This document shows positions 35,845 through 48,338 of a stretch of DNA of 64,000 bases, piece by piece. Each line of letters starts with the position of its first letter. Position 1 is the first letter of the stretch. Under the pieces are notes generated by a model that was not told where the DNA came from, did not search any database, and worked only from the letters and a program-made list of their open reading frames with translations. The stretch lies in contig OZ243107.1 in NCBI GenBank assembly GCA_965212245.1, forward strand, positions 1,922,001-1,986,000, written 5' to 3'. A program made the translations under genes and the position numbers. This DNA comes from CAKZNE01 sp040222435 (GTDB lineage: Bacteria > Bacteroidota > Bacteroidia > Flavobacteriales > Schleiferiaceae).

Positions 35845-37122
35845 ATGGCTGAAGTAGTAAATATGCCGCGTTTGAGCGATACCATGGAAGAAGGTACCGT
35901 TGCAAAATGGCATAAAAAAGTAGGTGATAAGGTAAGTGAAGGAGATTTGCTGGCCGAAATAGAAACCGACAAAGCCACTATGGATTTTGAAGCTTTCCAG
36001 GAAGGTGTGCTTTTGCATATAGGCGTTGAGGAAGGAGACACAGCAGCTGTAGATTCTATTCTCGCTATTTTAGGAGAGAAGGATGAGGATATAAGTGAAC
36101 TGTTGGACGATGGAAGTTCAGAGAAAAAAGAAGAAAAGGAAAAGGAGAAAGAGGATGTAGAGGAAGCCGATGATTCGGATTCAGAAGAAGATAAAGAAGA
36201 AAAATCTTCCGGTAAGGAAGCTTCCGAACAACATAATGAAGATAACGCTTCCTCTTCTGAAGATGGTAAACGTCTGAAAGCATCCCCGCTCGCTAAGAAA
36301 TTGGCGGAAGAAAAGGGTATTGATATTAATGATGTAGAAGGAAGTGGTGAAGGTGGCCGAATTGTAAAGCGCGACATAGATAATTTCAAGCCTAAGTCTT
36401 CATCCGCAGAGAGCTCTTCTAAAGCTGCAGTCCTGGGAGAGGAAAGCTATGAAGATGTCAGTGTTTCACAAATGCGTAAAACTATTGCCAAGCGTTTGGG
36501 CGAAAGTAAATTTAGTGCCCCGCATTTTTACCTCACTATAGATGTGGATATGGCTAATGCTATGCAGGCCCGCACGGGAATCAATGAGATTGCAGAAACT
36601 AAGGTGAGTTTTAATGATATTGTTATTAAAGCCTGTGCTGTGGCTTTAAGAAAGCATCCATCTGTAAATTCCTTCTGGATGGGCGATAAAATCCGCCAGA
36701 ACCATCATGTTCATGTAGGGGTGGCAGTAGCTGTCTCCGAAGGTTTAGTGGTGCCGGTAATACGTCATGCAGATCTCAAAGGGCTCAGTGCAATTAATGC
36801 TGAGGTGAAAGATATGGCGGAGAAGGCTCGGAATAAAAAACTGCCCCCGGCCGATATGGAAGGAGGTACTTTTGCGGTATCCAACCTTGGAATGTTTGGA
36901 ATAGAAGAATTCACTGCTATTATTAACCCACCCAATAGCTGTATCCTTGCGGTAGGAGCAATTCGCCAGGAACCTGTAGTGAAAGACGGTCAGATTGTAG
37001 TTGGTAACCGAATGAAAGTAACGCTTAGTTGTGATCACCGTACGGTTGATGGTGCTACCGGAGCGGCCTTTCTTCAAACGGTTAAAAGTTTATTGGAAAA
37101 TCCGGCAAGCATGCTGATCTGA
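35845..37122 (+). CDS. pdhC: Pyruvate dehydrogenase E2, dihydrolipoyllysine acetyltransferase
   Basis: This 425-residue protein has one lipoyl domain with the lipoylated Lys43 in ETDKATMDFE, then a very acidic Glu/Ser-rich linker (about 92-135), a peripheral-subunit-binding domain (KASPLAKKLAEEKGIDINDVEGSGEGGRIVKRDI), a second Ser-rich linker and the catalytic domain (VSQMRKTIAKRLGESKFSAPHFYLTIDVD) with the active-site His398 in SCDHRTVDGATGAAF. It transfers the acetyl group to CoA. It is the second gene of the pdhA-pdhC unit, closed by a strong terminator. Confidence 0.95.
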   Translation: MAEVVNMPRLSDTMEEGTVAKWHKKVGDKVSEGDLLAEIETDKATMDFEAFQEGVLLHIGVEEGDTAAVDSILAILGEKDEDISELLDDGSSEKKEEKEKEKEDVEEADDSDSEEDKEEKSSGKEASEQHNEDNASSSEDGKRLKASPLAKKLAEEKGIDINDVEGSGEGGRIVKRDIDNFKPKSSSAESSSKAAVLGEESYEDVSVSQMRKTIAKRLGESKFSAPHFYLTIDVDMANAMQARTGINEIAETKVSFNDIVIKACAVALRKHPSVNSFWMGDKIRQNHHVHVGVAVAVSEGLVVPVIRHADLKGLSAINAEVKDMAEKARNKKLPPADMEGGTFAVSNLGMFGIEEFTAIINPPNSCILAVGAIRQEPVVKDGQIVVGNRMKVTLSCDHRTVDGATGAAFLQTVKSLLENPASMLI

Positions 37123-37144
37123 CCGGACACGATATTATAATACT

Positions 37145-37180
37145 AAAAGAGCTCCCTTTTCGGGAGCTCTTTTTATTTTT
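37145..37180 (+). terminator. Rho-independent terminator after pdhC
   Basis: AGAGCTCCC (37148-37156) pairs perfectly with GGGAGCTCT (37162-37170); flanking A/T bases extend the stem, and a T-rich tail follows. Its tail also holds the -7 element of the next gene. Confidence 0.85.
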
Positions 37181-37181
37181 G
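37174..37181 (+). promoter_or_regulatory. Bacteroidota -7 element (TATTTTTG) abutting the SDR gene
   Basis: TATTTTTG ends five bases before the ATG at 37187 and overlaps the T-tail of the pdhC terminator. If used, the mRNA is leaderless or nearly so. Confidence 0.4.
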
Positions 37182-37186
37182 ACCTT

Positions 37187-37864
37187 ATGAAAAACATTAT
37201 TATCACCGGAGCCAGCAAAGGAATTGGATATGCAACGGCACTTGAGTTTGCCGGACAGGGGCATCAGGTGCTTGCCATTGCCAGAACAAAAAGTAAATTG
37301 GTTGAGCTGGAAGAGAAGAGTGGGGGGATAATAAAGGGGGTTGAAGCAGACCTGACCAGGCAAAATGATACCTTATATATAGAAGAGCATTTTTCGAAGG
37401 TAGATATTGTCATTCACAATGCAGGATATTTAGTAAATAAACCCTTTAAGGATATTACCGAGAAGGAACTGGAGACAAGTTACCGGCTCAATGCAATGGT
37501 GCCCTTTATGTTTACCCAACAGGTTTTACCTCATTTAAACCCGGATGCGCATATATTAATGATAGGGAGTGTGGGTGGCGTTACAGGAACCCAGAAGTTT
37601 CCGGGGCTCTCAGCGTACAGTAGTAGTAAGGCAGCCATGTCATGTTTGGCAGAGGTTTTACAGGCTGAATACGCAGAAACAGGAATAACTTTTAATTCAT
37701 TAGCTCTTGGAGCGGTACAGACTGAAATGTTAGCTGTAGCCTTTCCGGGCTATCAGGCTCCGGTTACTCCGGCCAGTATGGCAAAATACATTGTCAACTT
37801 TGCGCTTTCTGCACCTTCTGTGATTCGGGGAAAAACAACTTTAGTAAGCCGAACCAATCCCTGA
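37187..37864 (+). CDS. Short-chain dehydrogenase/reductase (SDR)
   Basis: This 225-residue protein has the classical SDR nucleotide-binding motif TGASKGIGYAT (T-G-x3-G-x-G), the HNAG stretch (IVIHNAGYLVNKPF), the catalytic Ser in GSVGGVTGTQ and the catalytic YSSSK (Tyr-x3-Lys). It would reduce or oxidise a small carbonyl or alcohol substrate with NAD(P)H. The substrate is not recognisable. The gene is monocistronic, between a terminator and the rRNA promoter region. Confidence 0.9.
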   Translation: MKNIIITGASKGIGYATALEFAGQGHQVLAIARTKSKLVELEEKSGGIIKGVEADLTRQNDTLYIEEHFSKVDIVIHNAGYLVNKPFKDITEKELETSYRLNAMVPFMFTQQVLPHLNPDAHILMIGSVGGVTGTQKFPGLSAYSSSKAAMSCLAEVLQAEYAETGITFNSLALGAVQTEMLAVAFPGYQAPVTPASMAKYIVNFALSAPSVIRGKTTLVSRTNP

Positions 37865-37921
37865 TCGAAATTTTTCCGCCACATTACCAGTCATTTAGGT
37901 GGTCGGTAAGGGAAATAAACA

Positions 37922-38371
37922 TGATAACGCTTGCAGGTATCAAAAGTAGACTTACATTTGCCGCCCCATTCAGAAAAACCGAATGGAACGGTTCTTAAAA
38001 ACGTTGAAATTTTTTTTCGAAAACACTAGGTTGAAACAAAGATTTCGTTTTACATTTGCCGCCCCGTTCAAGTAGCGGGAGGTTCTTGAAAAGCAGTAGA
38101 AATTTTTTTTTTCGAAAACATTAGGTTGGTAATAAGATTTCGCTTTACATTTGCCGCCCCGTTAAATCAACGGATGGTTCTTTTAAAGCAAGAAACTTTT
38201 TGAAAAAGTTTAGTACTAATTCAGAAAGTCATCTTATCTTTGCCCTCCCGAAATTTCAGAAGTTAAAATCTAATTTTAATTTTTTTTCGAAAAGGTTGCA
38301 TGAGTCAAAAATGTTTGTACATTTGCAGCCCGAAATTTTGAAAACGGAACAGAGTTCTTAAACATATTGAA
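37922..38371 (+). promoter_or_regulatory. Ladder of five tandem rRNA promoter units
   Basis: Five TAnnTTTG -7 elements lie at 37953-37960, 38051-38058, 38146-38153, 38235-38242 (TATCTTTG) and 38318-38325; the other four are TACATTTG. Spacings are 98, 95, 89 and 83 bp. Units 1, 2, 3 and 5 have a TTG about 18-19 bases before the -7 element, matching the Bacteroidota -33 box. Most are preceded by an A/T-rich tract (TTTTTTTCGAAAA) and followed by GCCGCCC or GC-rich bases, a short inverted repeat, then GGTTCTT. They are diverged copies of one unit driving the rRNA operon. Confidence 0.75.
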
Positions 38372-38402
38372 GAAGCATAAAAAAAGAAGGTAAAAATGCA
38401 AC
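38372..38402 (+). other. 16S processing stem, left arm
   Basis: GAAGCATAAAAAAAGAAGG and the following bases are largely complementary to 39977-40004, which would close a stem around the 16S rRNA for RNase III-type processing. Confidence 0.55.
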
Positions 38403-38435
38403 CTCGTCCTTTGAGCTAAATTTTCAAACAATCTT

Positions 38436-39954
<1,519 letters not shown>

Positions 39955-39976
39955 TAGAGTAAAATAGTAATAAGGC

Positions 39977-40004
39977 GTTGTTGCAGCCTTCTTTTTTTCG
40001 CTTC
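39977..40004 (+). other. 16S processing stem, right arm
   Basis: GTTGTTGCAGCCTTCTTTTT and following bases pair with the left arm at 38372-38402. The rest of the 16S-tRNA spacer shows no gene. Confidence 0.55.
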
Positions 40005-40144
40005 TTTATTATATAATACCTTTTCTGAAGTCTCGTAGCTTGGCAAATTAGCTGGCTTTCAGTTATTCGGTGCCAACGCAGGTAATCAGTAGCCGGAGAT
40101 TTTGGCAGTTTTGAATTAGAATGCTACATTCTTTCAGAATTTCC

Positions 40145-40218
40145 AGTCCCGTAGCTCAGCTGGTTAGAGCGCTACACTGATAATGTAGAGGTCCGCAGTT
40201 CAAGTCTGCGCGGGACTA
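40145..40218 (+). tRNA. tRNA-Ile (GAT)
   Basis: A 74-base cloverleaf: acceptor AGTCCCG/CGGGACT with discriminator A, D-arm GCTC...GAGC, anticodon stem CTACA/TGTAG around loop CTGATAA (anticodon GAT), and TpsiC arm with GTTCAAG. CCA is not encoded. It lies in the 16S-23S spacer. Confidence 0.97.
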
Positions 40219-40227
40219 CTAGGAAAA

Positions 40228-40301
40228 GGGGAATTAGCTCAGCTGGCTAGAGCGCCTGCCTTGCACGCAGGAGGTCATCGGTTCGACTCCGATATTCTCC
40301 A
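40228..40301 (+). tRNA. tRNA-Ala (TGC)
   Basis: A 74-base cloverleaf: acceptor GGGGAAT/ATTCTCC (one G-T pair), discriminator A, anticodon stem CCTGC/GCAGG around CTTGCAC (anticodon TGC), and TpsiC arm with GGTTCGACTCC. CCA is not encoded. It is 9 bp after tRNA-Ile. Confidence 0.97.
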
Positions 40302-40335
40302 CTACCTGTTTTAAATAATAGGAAAGGTTCTTTGA

Positions 40336-40362
40336 CATATTGAGAGTGAATACATAAATCCC
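40336..40362 (+). other. 23S processing stem, left arm
   Basis: CATATTGAGAGTGAATACAT and following bases are complementary, with a small bulge, to 43247-43277 after the 23S gene. Together they form the long stem cleaved during rRNA maturation. Confidence 0.75.
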
Positions 40363-40375
40363 TTAATAATATTAA

Positions 40376-43244
<2,869 letters not shown>

Positions 43245-43246
43245 TT

Positions 43247-43277
43247 GGGCTTTATGTATTCATTATCTCTCAATATG
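43247..43277 (+). other. 23S processing stem, right arm
   Basis: GGGCTTTATGTATTCATTAT and following bases pair with 40336-40362. Confidence 0.75.
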
Positions 43278-43295
43278 TTAACTTATTAAAGATTT

Positions 43296-43405
43296 ATGGT
43301 GACTATAGCGGTGGGGATCACCTCTTCCCTTTTCGAACAGAGTAGTTAAGCCCACCAGCGCAGATGGTACTGGAGTAACATCTGGGAGAGTATGTCGTTG
43401 CCAAT
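43296..43405 (+). rRNA. rrf: 5S ribosomal RNA
   Basis: About 110 bases with the conserved GACTATAGCGGTGGGGATCA, CGAACAGAGTAGTTAAGCCC, CAGCGCAGATGGTACTGG and GGGAGAGTATGTCGTTGCC. The ends pair (GGTGAC with GTCGTTGCC). The ends are approximate to a few bases. Confidence 0.95.
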
Positions 43406-43410
43406 CTTCG

Positions 43411-43441
43411 AAAGCCTCCGAGAAATCGGAGGCTTTTTTTA
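43411..43441 (+). terminator. Rho-independent terminator of the rRNA operon
   Basis: AAAGCCTCCG, loop AGAAAT, CGGAGGCTTT, then more T. A perfect GC-rich stem starts about six bases after the 5S end. Confidence 0.92.
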
Positions 43442-43471
43442 TTTTGGCTTAGAATTTGTCAGAACCTAAGT

Positions 43472-45361
43472 ATGCATAATTACCTACGATTTTTCTTCTT
43501 GGTGTATTTTCTTTACACTGGTTATTATGCAAAAAGTCAGAGGCCTGGTGGTAAAGGGAGTGAGCTTACTTCTGAAGAAGCTATTTACAGCCATCAATAT
43601 AGGTTTCTTGAAAATCCTACATATTACTTTATTGATACTACTTTCTCAAGTTTAGTTTGGTATCATCAGTGGAATAATGCCAACCGTGATTTGATGAATT
43701 TTTCGGTCTTAGGAAACATGGGGGGGCCATTGAATAATTTGACTTACACTCCCGAGACTGATGTGTGGACTAATTATGATCTTAAATCGTATGGTGCTTA
43801 TTTCAATTCTGAGAGCTCTGTGCCTTTTTATCATACACGATCGGCTCTGACCGAGGCTTCCTATTGGATGGGGTATGAGCGAGGGCAAAACTTCAGCATT
43901 TACCACACTCAGAATATAAATAAGTATTGGAATTTCCTGGTTCAATATAAACGTCTTAACTCACTTGGTTTTTATAATCACAACCGGAATAAGCAGGCTA
44001 ATTTCATGATGAGCACTCGTTATGATAATCCGAAATGGGGTTATGCAGTAGCGGCTTATTTCATTAGCGAAAAACTGGAGATTGAAGAGTGGGGTGGGAT
44101 TACTACAGATAGCATATTTGAACAAAACCTGGAAAGCAGCCGAATATTACTCGATGTGAATTTGCCGAATGATAGTCGTATTATGCGTAAGCGGGCATTC
44201 TATATTAATCAACGTATCAAGTTAGCACGGCTATTTTCAGATAAAACGGATTCTCTTGATAGATCAGATGAGGGTGACAGGGCTTACTTAGCTCTTGGAC
44301 ATGAATTTAAGTACAGTCGGAAGTCTGATGTTTATAGTGGTGATGCCAGTGCTGAGTTTTACTCTAATTACTTTTATAATAATGGCTTATATACTGATAG
44401 CTCCGGAAGTATCTCCTACGACAATACTTTTTATATAGAGGCTGAGGTTGGAACGAATAGTAAGTTTGGAATAAAAGGGGGAATAAGAAATTTGGTAACG
44501 GAATATGGAGGTTCTAATTATCGCTTCACAGGACAAAACTGGGGAATAACCGGGGAAGTGAAAGGCAGGATTTCAAATTTGGTAGATGTTATAGGAAATC
44601 TGGACTATATCATTACCGGAAACTTAAAGGAATCATTACGATTTGGAGGAAAGGGAGAACTTAAGGTTTGGAAAGGAATAAATGCGCAAGCTCGCTATGA
44701 ACTTGTACTGAAATATCCGGGGTTTTATGAGCAATTCTATTATTCAAATAACTTTATATGGAACAATAGTTTTAAGAAACAGGGAAACACCCTATTGGCG
44801 TATGGCCTTAAGTGGGGAAAAGGGAATAAATTCGAAATCTCCAACCAATCAATAAGTAATTATACCTATTACAGCAGTGATGGGGAACCTGCTCAAAATA
44901 ATGATGCGATACGAATTTCAAAACTGGAGCTGATTCAAAACTTCACATTTTGGAATTTTCTCCATCAGGATAACAATATATACTACCAAACAACTACAGA
45001 TGTAAATAAGGTTTTACCCTTGCCCGAATGGGTTACGCGCAATTCTATTTACTTTGAATTTCCTTTATTTAAAAAGGCATTAAAGTGCCTGGTGGGTGGT
45101 GAGATTAAATATTTTGCATTATATAATTCACCGTCATTTAACCCGGCTACGGGAGAGTTTTTTATTGAAAATAAAAAACACATTGGGGATTATCCATTGG
45201 TCGATTTGTTTGCGAATTTCAAGATTAAGAAAGCTAAGGTGTTTGTAAAGTATGAGCATGTAAACCAAGGTTTTCTACCGTATACCTATTTCGCGGCCCC
45301 TGATTACCCTTTCCCGGATCGAATTCTTCGTCTAGGAATCAGCTGGCGATTTTTTAATTGA
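43472..45361 (+). CDS. Putative outer-membrane porin (Porin_10-like)
   Basis: This 629-residue protein has a signal peptide (MHNYLRFFFLVYFLYTGYYAKSQ) and a long series of alternating aromatic beta-strands ending FPDRILRLGISWRFFN, typical of a barrel with a terminal Phe. The opening YRFLENPTYYFIDTTFSSLVWYHQWN and LGNMGGPLNNL resemble the Bacteroidota putative-porin family. It has no TonB box or plug domain, so it is not a TonB-dependent receptor. The substrate is unknown. It is the first gene after the rRNA terminator; a TAGAATTTG 22 bases before the ATG is an imperfect -7 element. Confidence 0.8.
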   Translation: MHNYLRFFFLVYFLYTGYYAKSQRPGGKGSELTSEEAIYSHQYRFLENPTYYFIDTTFSSLVWYHQWNNANRDLMNFSVLGNMGGPLNNLTYTPETDVWTNYDLKSYGAYFNSESSVPFYHTRSALTEASYWMGYERGQNFSIYHTQNINKYWNFLVQYKRLNSLGFYNHNRNKQANFMMSTRYDNPKWGYAVAAYFISEKLEIEEWGGITTDSIFEQNLESSRILLDVNLPNDSRIMRKRAFYINQRIKLARLFSDKTDSLDRSDEGDRAYLALGHEFKYSRKSDVYSGDASAEFYSNYFYNNGLYTDSSGSISYDNTFYIEAEVGTNSKFGIKGGIRNLVTEYGGSNYRFTGQNWGITGEVKGRISNLVDVIGNLDYIITGNLKESLRFGGKGELKVWKGINAQARYELVLKYPGFYEQFYYSNNFIWNNSFKKQGNTLLAYGLKWGKGNKFEISNQSISNYTYYSSDGEPAQNNDAIRISKLELIQNFTFWNFLHQDNNIYYQTTTDVNKVLPLPEWVTRNSIYFEFPLFKKALKCLVGGEIKYFALYNSPSFNPATGEFFIENKKHIGDYPLVDLFANFKIKKAKVFVKYEHVNQGFLPYTYFAAPDYPFPDRILRLGISWRFFN

Positions 45362-45523
45362 GCCAACAATCTTCCCGTTGGGAAAAGGTGTCAATAAGCT
45401 CCTTCTTTTTACCGGGCTCAAACGAATTCATTGCTGAAATAGCATCAAATTATTTACTTCAATGGGCTTTCAGAAAACGAGATAGTCTAACCTTACTCCT
45501 AAGTGCATTCTGATGAGGATTAC

Positions 45524-46810
45524 CTAAGTTTTCTGTTTCTTTTTACGTGCAGCGGGAAATAGAATATTATTCAGAATAAGACGGTAACCGGGTGAGTTGG
45601 GGTAAAGCTCCAATTCGGTTTTGGGATCACCAACACGATGCTGGTAATCCTCTGGGTCATGTCCTCCATAAAAAGTCCAGGTGCCCTTGCCTAACTCTCC
45701 GTGTATATACCGCGCTTCTCCGGCACTTTTCAGTTCTCCCATTACCAGTACATCAGATTTAATGAGATTCTTTTTAAAGGCAGTAGTTTGTCCCATAAAA
45801 CCTTTAACCACCCGTGTATGATTTTGACATAACATAGTGGGTACCACATCCCATTTTGCGGAGAAGTCAAAAAGAGTAAAAAAGTCACTCTCAGCCTTTA
45901 CCTTTCTACTTTGCGTTACATCAATATCTGAAAACTCATAGACTAATGGATTCTGGATCAATTTGAAATTCTTGAAAGCAAAGGTCTTATCGTATTGTAA
46001 CTGATTTTGATAATTAGGCTGGGCAGGATCTCCATCAAACATTGGTTCGCAAATATCCACACCTTCTGCAGAAAGAGCAATGTCATAACTATCAGTAGCA
46101 GAGCACATCGCAAAAAGAAAACCACCACCTACTGTATACTCTTTTATTTTTTTAGCTACAGCCAGCTTATGCAGGCTTACCTTGCTAAAACCTGCTTTTT
46201 CTGCATCAGCTTCAGCTTCTTTTTTTTGTTGGATATACCAGGGTGCGTTACGAAAGGCGGCATAAAACCGGCCGTACTGACCGGTAAAATCTTCATGATG
46301 CAGATGCAGCCAGTCATACAGAGGGAGCACATCACTCATAACTTCCTCATCGTACACCAGATCATAAGGTATTTCGGCATAGGTAAGAACCAGAGTTACG
46401 GCATCATCCCAAGGCTGTTTACTCTTAGGTGAATACACGGCTATTTTAGGAGCTTTCTCCAACTTGACAACCTCCATGTTAACAGCCGGACTGCTAATGT
46501 CCGTCCTTAGCTTTTGAGCGGAAGCATCGGAAATTACTTCAAAGGCTACATTTCGTACCTGGCATTCAGATTTAAAAATATCATTGTAAGGAATAAGAAA
46601 GCTACCTCCACGATAGTTGAGCAACCATTCAATTTCCAGATCCTGCTCAAGTACCCAATAAGCTACTCCGTAGGCTTTAAGGTGATTGGTTTGGGATTCC
46701 TCATCCATAGGGATAAGAAGATAAGATGCCTTTCCGGTATAAGAAACAAGCATCAGTAACACCAGAAGTGCAGTTTTAAAACGACCTATCATCAAATTCA
46801 TCATTCTCAT
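45524..46810 (-). CDS. Secreted protein of the family often labelled 'asparagine synthetase B', function unknown
   Basis: The protein has up to 428 residues. Several in-frame ATGs (46810, 46804, 46801, 46792) are possible; MIGRFKTALLVLLMLVSYTGKA from 46792 is a good signal peptide. The mature part starts SYLLIPMDEESQTNHLKAYG. The segment GGGFLFAMCSATDSYDIAL resembles the nucleophile elbow of glutamine-amidotransferase-like folds, with Cys as possible nucleophile, but no synthetase (PP-loop ATPase) motif is present, so the common database label is not supported. It overlaps the dnaB 3' end and is conserved there in many Bacteroidota. Confidence 0.8.
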   Translation of the reverse strand: MRMMNLMIGRFKTALLVLLMLVSYTGKASYLLIPMDEESQTNHLKAYGVAYWVLEQDLEIEWLLNYRGGSFLIPYNDIFKSECQVRNVAFEVISDASAQKLRTDISSPAVNMEVVKLEKAPKIAVYSPKSKQPWDDAVTLVLTYAEIPYDLVYDEEVMSDVLPLYDWLHLHHEDFTGQYGRFYAAFRNAPWYIQQKKEAEADAEKAGFSKVSLHKLAVAKKIKEYTVGGGFLFAMCSATDSYDIALSAEGVDICEPMFDGDPAQPNYQNQLQYDKTFAFKNFKLIQNPLVYEFSDIDVTQSRKVKAESDFFTLFDFSAKWDVVPTMLCQNHTRVVKGFMGQTTAFKKNLIKSDVLVMGELKSAGEARYIHGELGKGTWTFYGGHDPEDYQHRVGDPKTELELYPNSPGYRLILNNILFPAARKKKQKT

Positions 46811-48272
46811 CTAAAAAGCTACCGGTATTCATTTTGGATTCCAGTACTATGGGTTCAAAGCTTCCATCTTCTTCCAGATCCGAAAACTTAGCCAGATTAC
46901 CCTGAAAGCGGAGTTTTACATTCTCCAGCCCACCATTACGGTGCTTGGCTATAATAAATTCAGCCTGGCCTTCACAGGGGCTTCCATCTTCCCATTCGGT
47001 GATGTCATAGTACTCAGGGCGATAGATGAAAGATACAATATCTGCATCCTGCTCTATAGCACCGGACTCCCTAAGGTCAGAAAGTAACGGTCTTTTGTTA
47101 CCTCCACGTGTTTCCACCGCACGGCTTAACTGGGAAAGCGCAATTACCGGAACGTTTAATTCTTTTGCAATACTTTTAAGAGAACGTGATATAGTACTGA
47201 TTTCTTGCTCACGGTTACCATTGGATTTACCCTGGCCGCCAACTGTCATCAGCTGAAGGTAATCAATAACAATTAGCTGAATATTATTTTGTGCGGCAAG
47301 TCTGCGGCATTTGGCACGAAGGTCAAACACACTAAGGGCTGGTGTGTCGTCAATAAAAAGGGGCGCTTTTTCCAGGCTTTTTACTTTAGTAAGAAGCTGC
47401 TGCCACTCATGATCATCTAAATTTCCTTTACGTAGCTTTTCCGAAGAAAGGCCTGTTTCACTGGAAATCAAACGTGTGATAAGTTGAACAGAAGACATTT
47501 CCAGAGAGAATACAGCCACCGGACGGTTATGGTCAATGGTCATATTACGGGCCATGGATAGAACAAAGGCTGTTTTACCCATACCCGGGCGGGCAGCCAG
47601 GATCACTAAATCCGAAGGTTGCCAGCCAGCTGTAACACGGTCTACCTTAGTAAAGCCAGAGGGAACCCCGCTTAGTCCTTCCTTCTTTGATATTTCCTCA
47701 ATGCGATGAATGGCTTCTTTGATCAGGTCTTGTGCAGACTCATAATTTTTAACAATGTTGCCGTGGGCTACTTCAAAAAGATCCTGCTCCGCATTATCCA
47801 GCAGATCAAAAACATCGGTAGTTTCATCAAAGGCTTTGGTAATAATACCGCTGGCTACCCGAATCATTTCACGCTGAATATGCTTTTGTACAATGATACG
47901 TGCGTGAAATTCAGAGTGAGCGGAAGAGGATACTTTCTGGCTCAGGTTTACCAGATAGTAATCGCCACCAATATCACCTAATTGTCCACGGGTACGAAGT
48001 TCATTGGCCACGGTAAGGATATCCACTGGTTGGCTATTCCCAAATAAATCCTTGATTACCTCAAAGATCAATTGGTTTTCTTCTTTGTAAAAGCTCTTGG
48101 GACTAAGGATATCAATAACCTGATTGATAGCCGAATTATCAATAAGAACTGCTCCTAAAACCGCCTCTTCAAAATCTACGGCTTGTGGTGGCACACGACC
48201 TGTTTCAAGATCAATTATGTTCTTGCGTTTTTTCTGACTTGCTATTGCGGTTTGTTTGTTACTCTCTGCCAT
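46776..48272 (-). CDS. dnaB: Replicative DNA helicase
   Basis: ATG 48272 (MAESNKQTAIA) follows a GGTAGGGAA Shine-Dalgarno-like stretch; a TTG four codons upstream is less likely. The protein is 498 residues. It has the N-terminal DnaB domain (PPQAVDFEEAVLGAVLIDNSAINQV), the RecA-like domain with Walker A LAARPGMGKTAFVLSMA, FSLEMSSVQLITRL, Walker B IQLIVIDYLQLM, and LSQLSRAVETRGGNKRPLLSDLRESGAIEQDAD. It unwinds DNA at the replication fork. No intein was seen. Confidence 0.97.
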   Translation of the reverse strand: MAESNKQTAIASQKKRKNIIDLETGRVPPQAVDFEEAVLGAVLIDNSAINQVIDILSPKSFYKEENQLIFEVIKDLFGNSQPVDILTVANELRTRGQLGDIGGDYYLVNLSQKVSSSAHSEFHARIIVQKHIQREMIRVASGIITKAFDETTDVFDLLDNAEQDLFEVAHGNIVKNYESAQDLIKEAIHRIEEISKKEGLSGVPSGFTKVDRVTAGWQPSDLVILAARPGMGKTAFVLSMARNMTIDHNRPVAVFSLEMSSVQLITRLISSETGLSSEKLRKGNLDDHEWQQLLTKVKSLEKAPLFIDDTPALSVFDLRAKCRRLAAQNNIQLIVIDYLQLMTVGGQGKSNGNREQEISTISRSLKSIAKELNVPVIALSQLSRAVETRGGNKRPLLSDLRESGAIEQDADIVSFIYRPEYYDITEWEDGSPCEGQAEFIIAKHRNGGLENVKLRFQGNLAKFSDLEEDGSFEPIVLESKMNTGSFLDENDEFDDRSF

Positions 48273-48338
48273 TTCCCTACCCAAATACGATTTTTCTCCT
48301 CAGTCTTGGACCTCCAAATTTATTAACTTGCATTGGAT

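Noticed and set aside
35838..36389. Ser-rich open frame antisense to pdhC
   Set aside because: It is the reverse of the Glu/Asp-rich linker of the E2 subunit.
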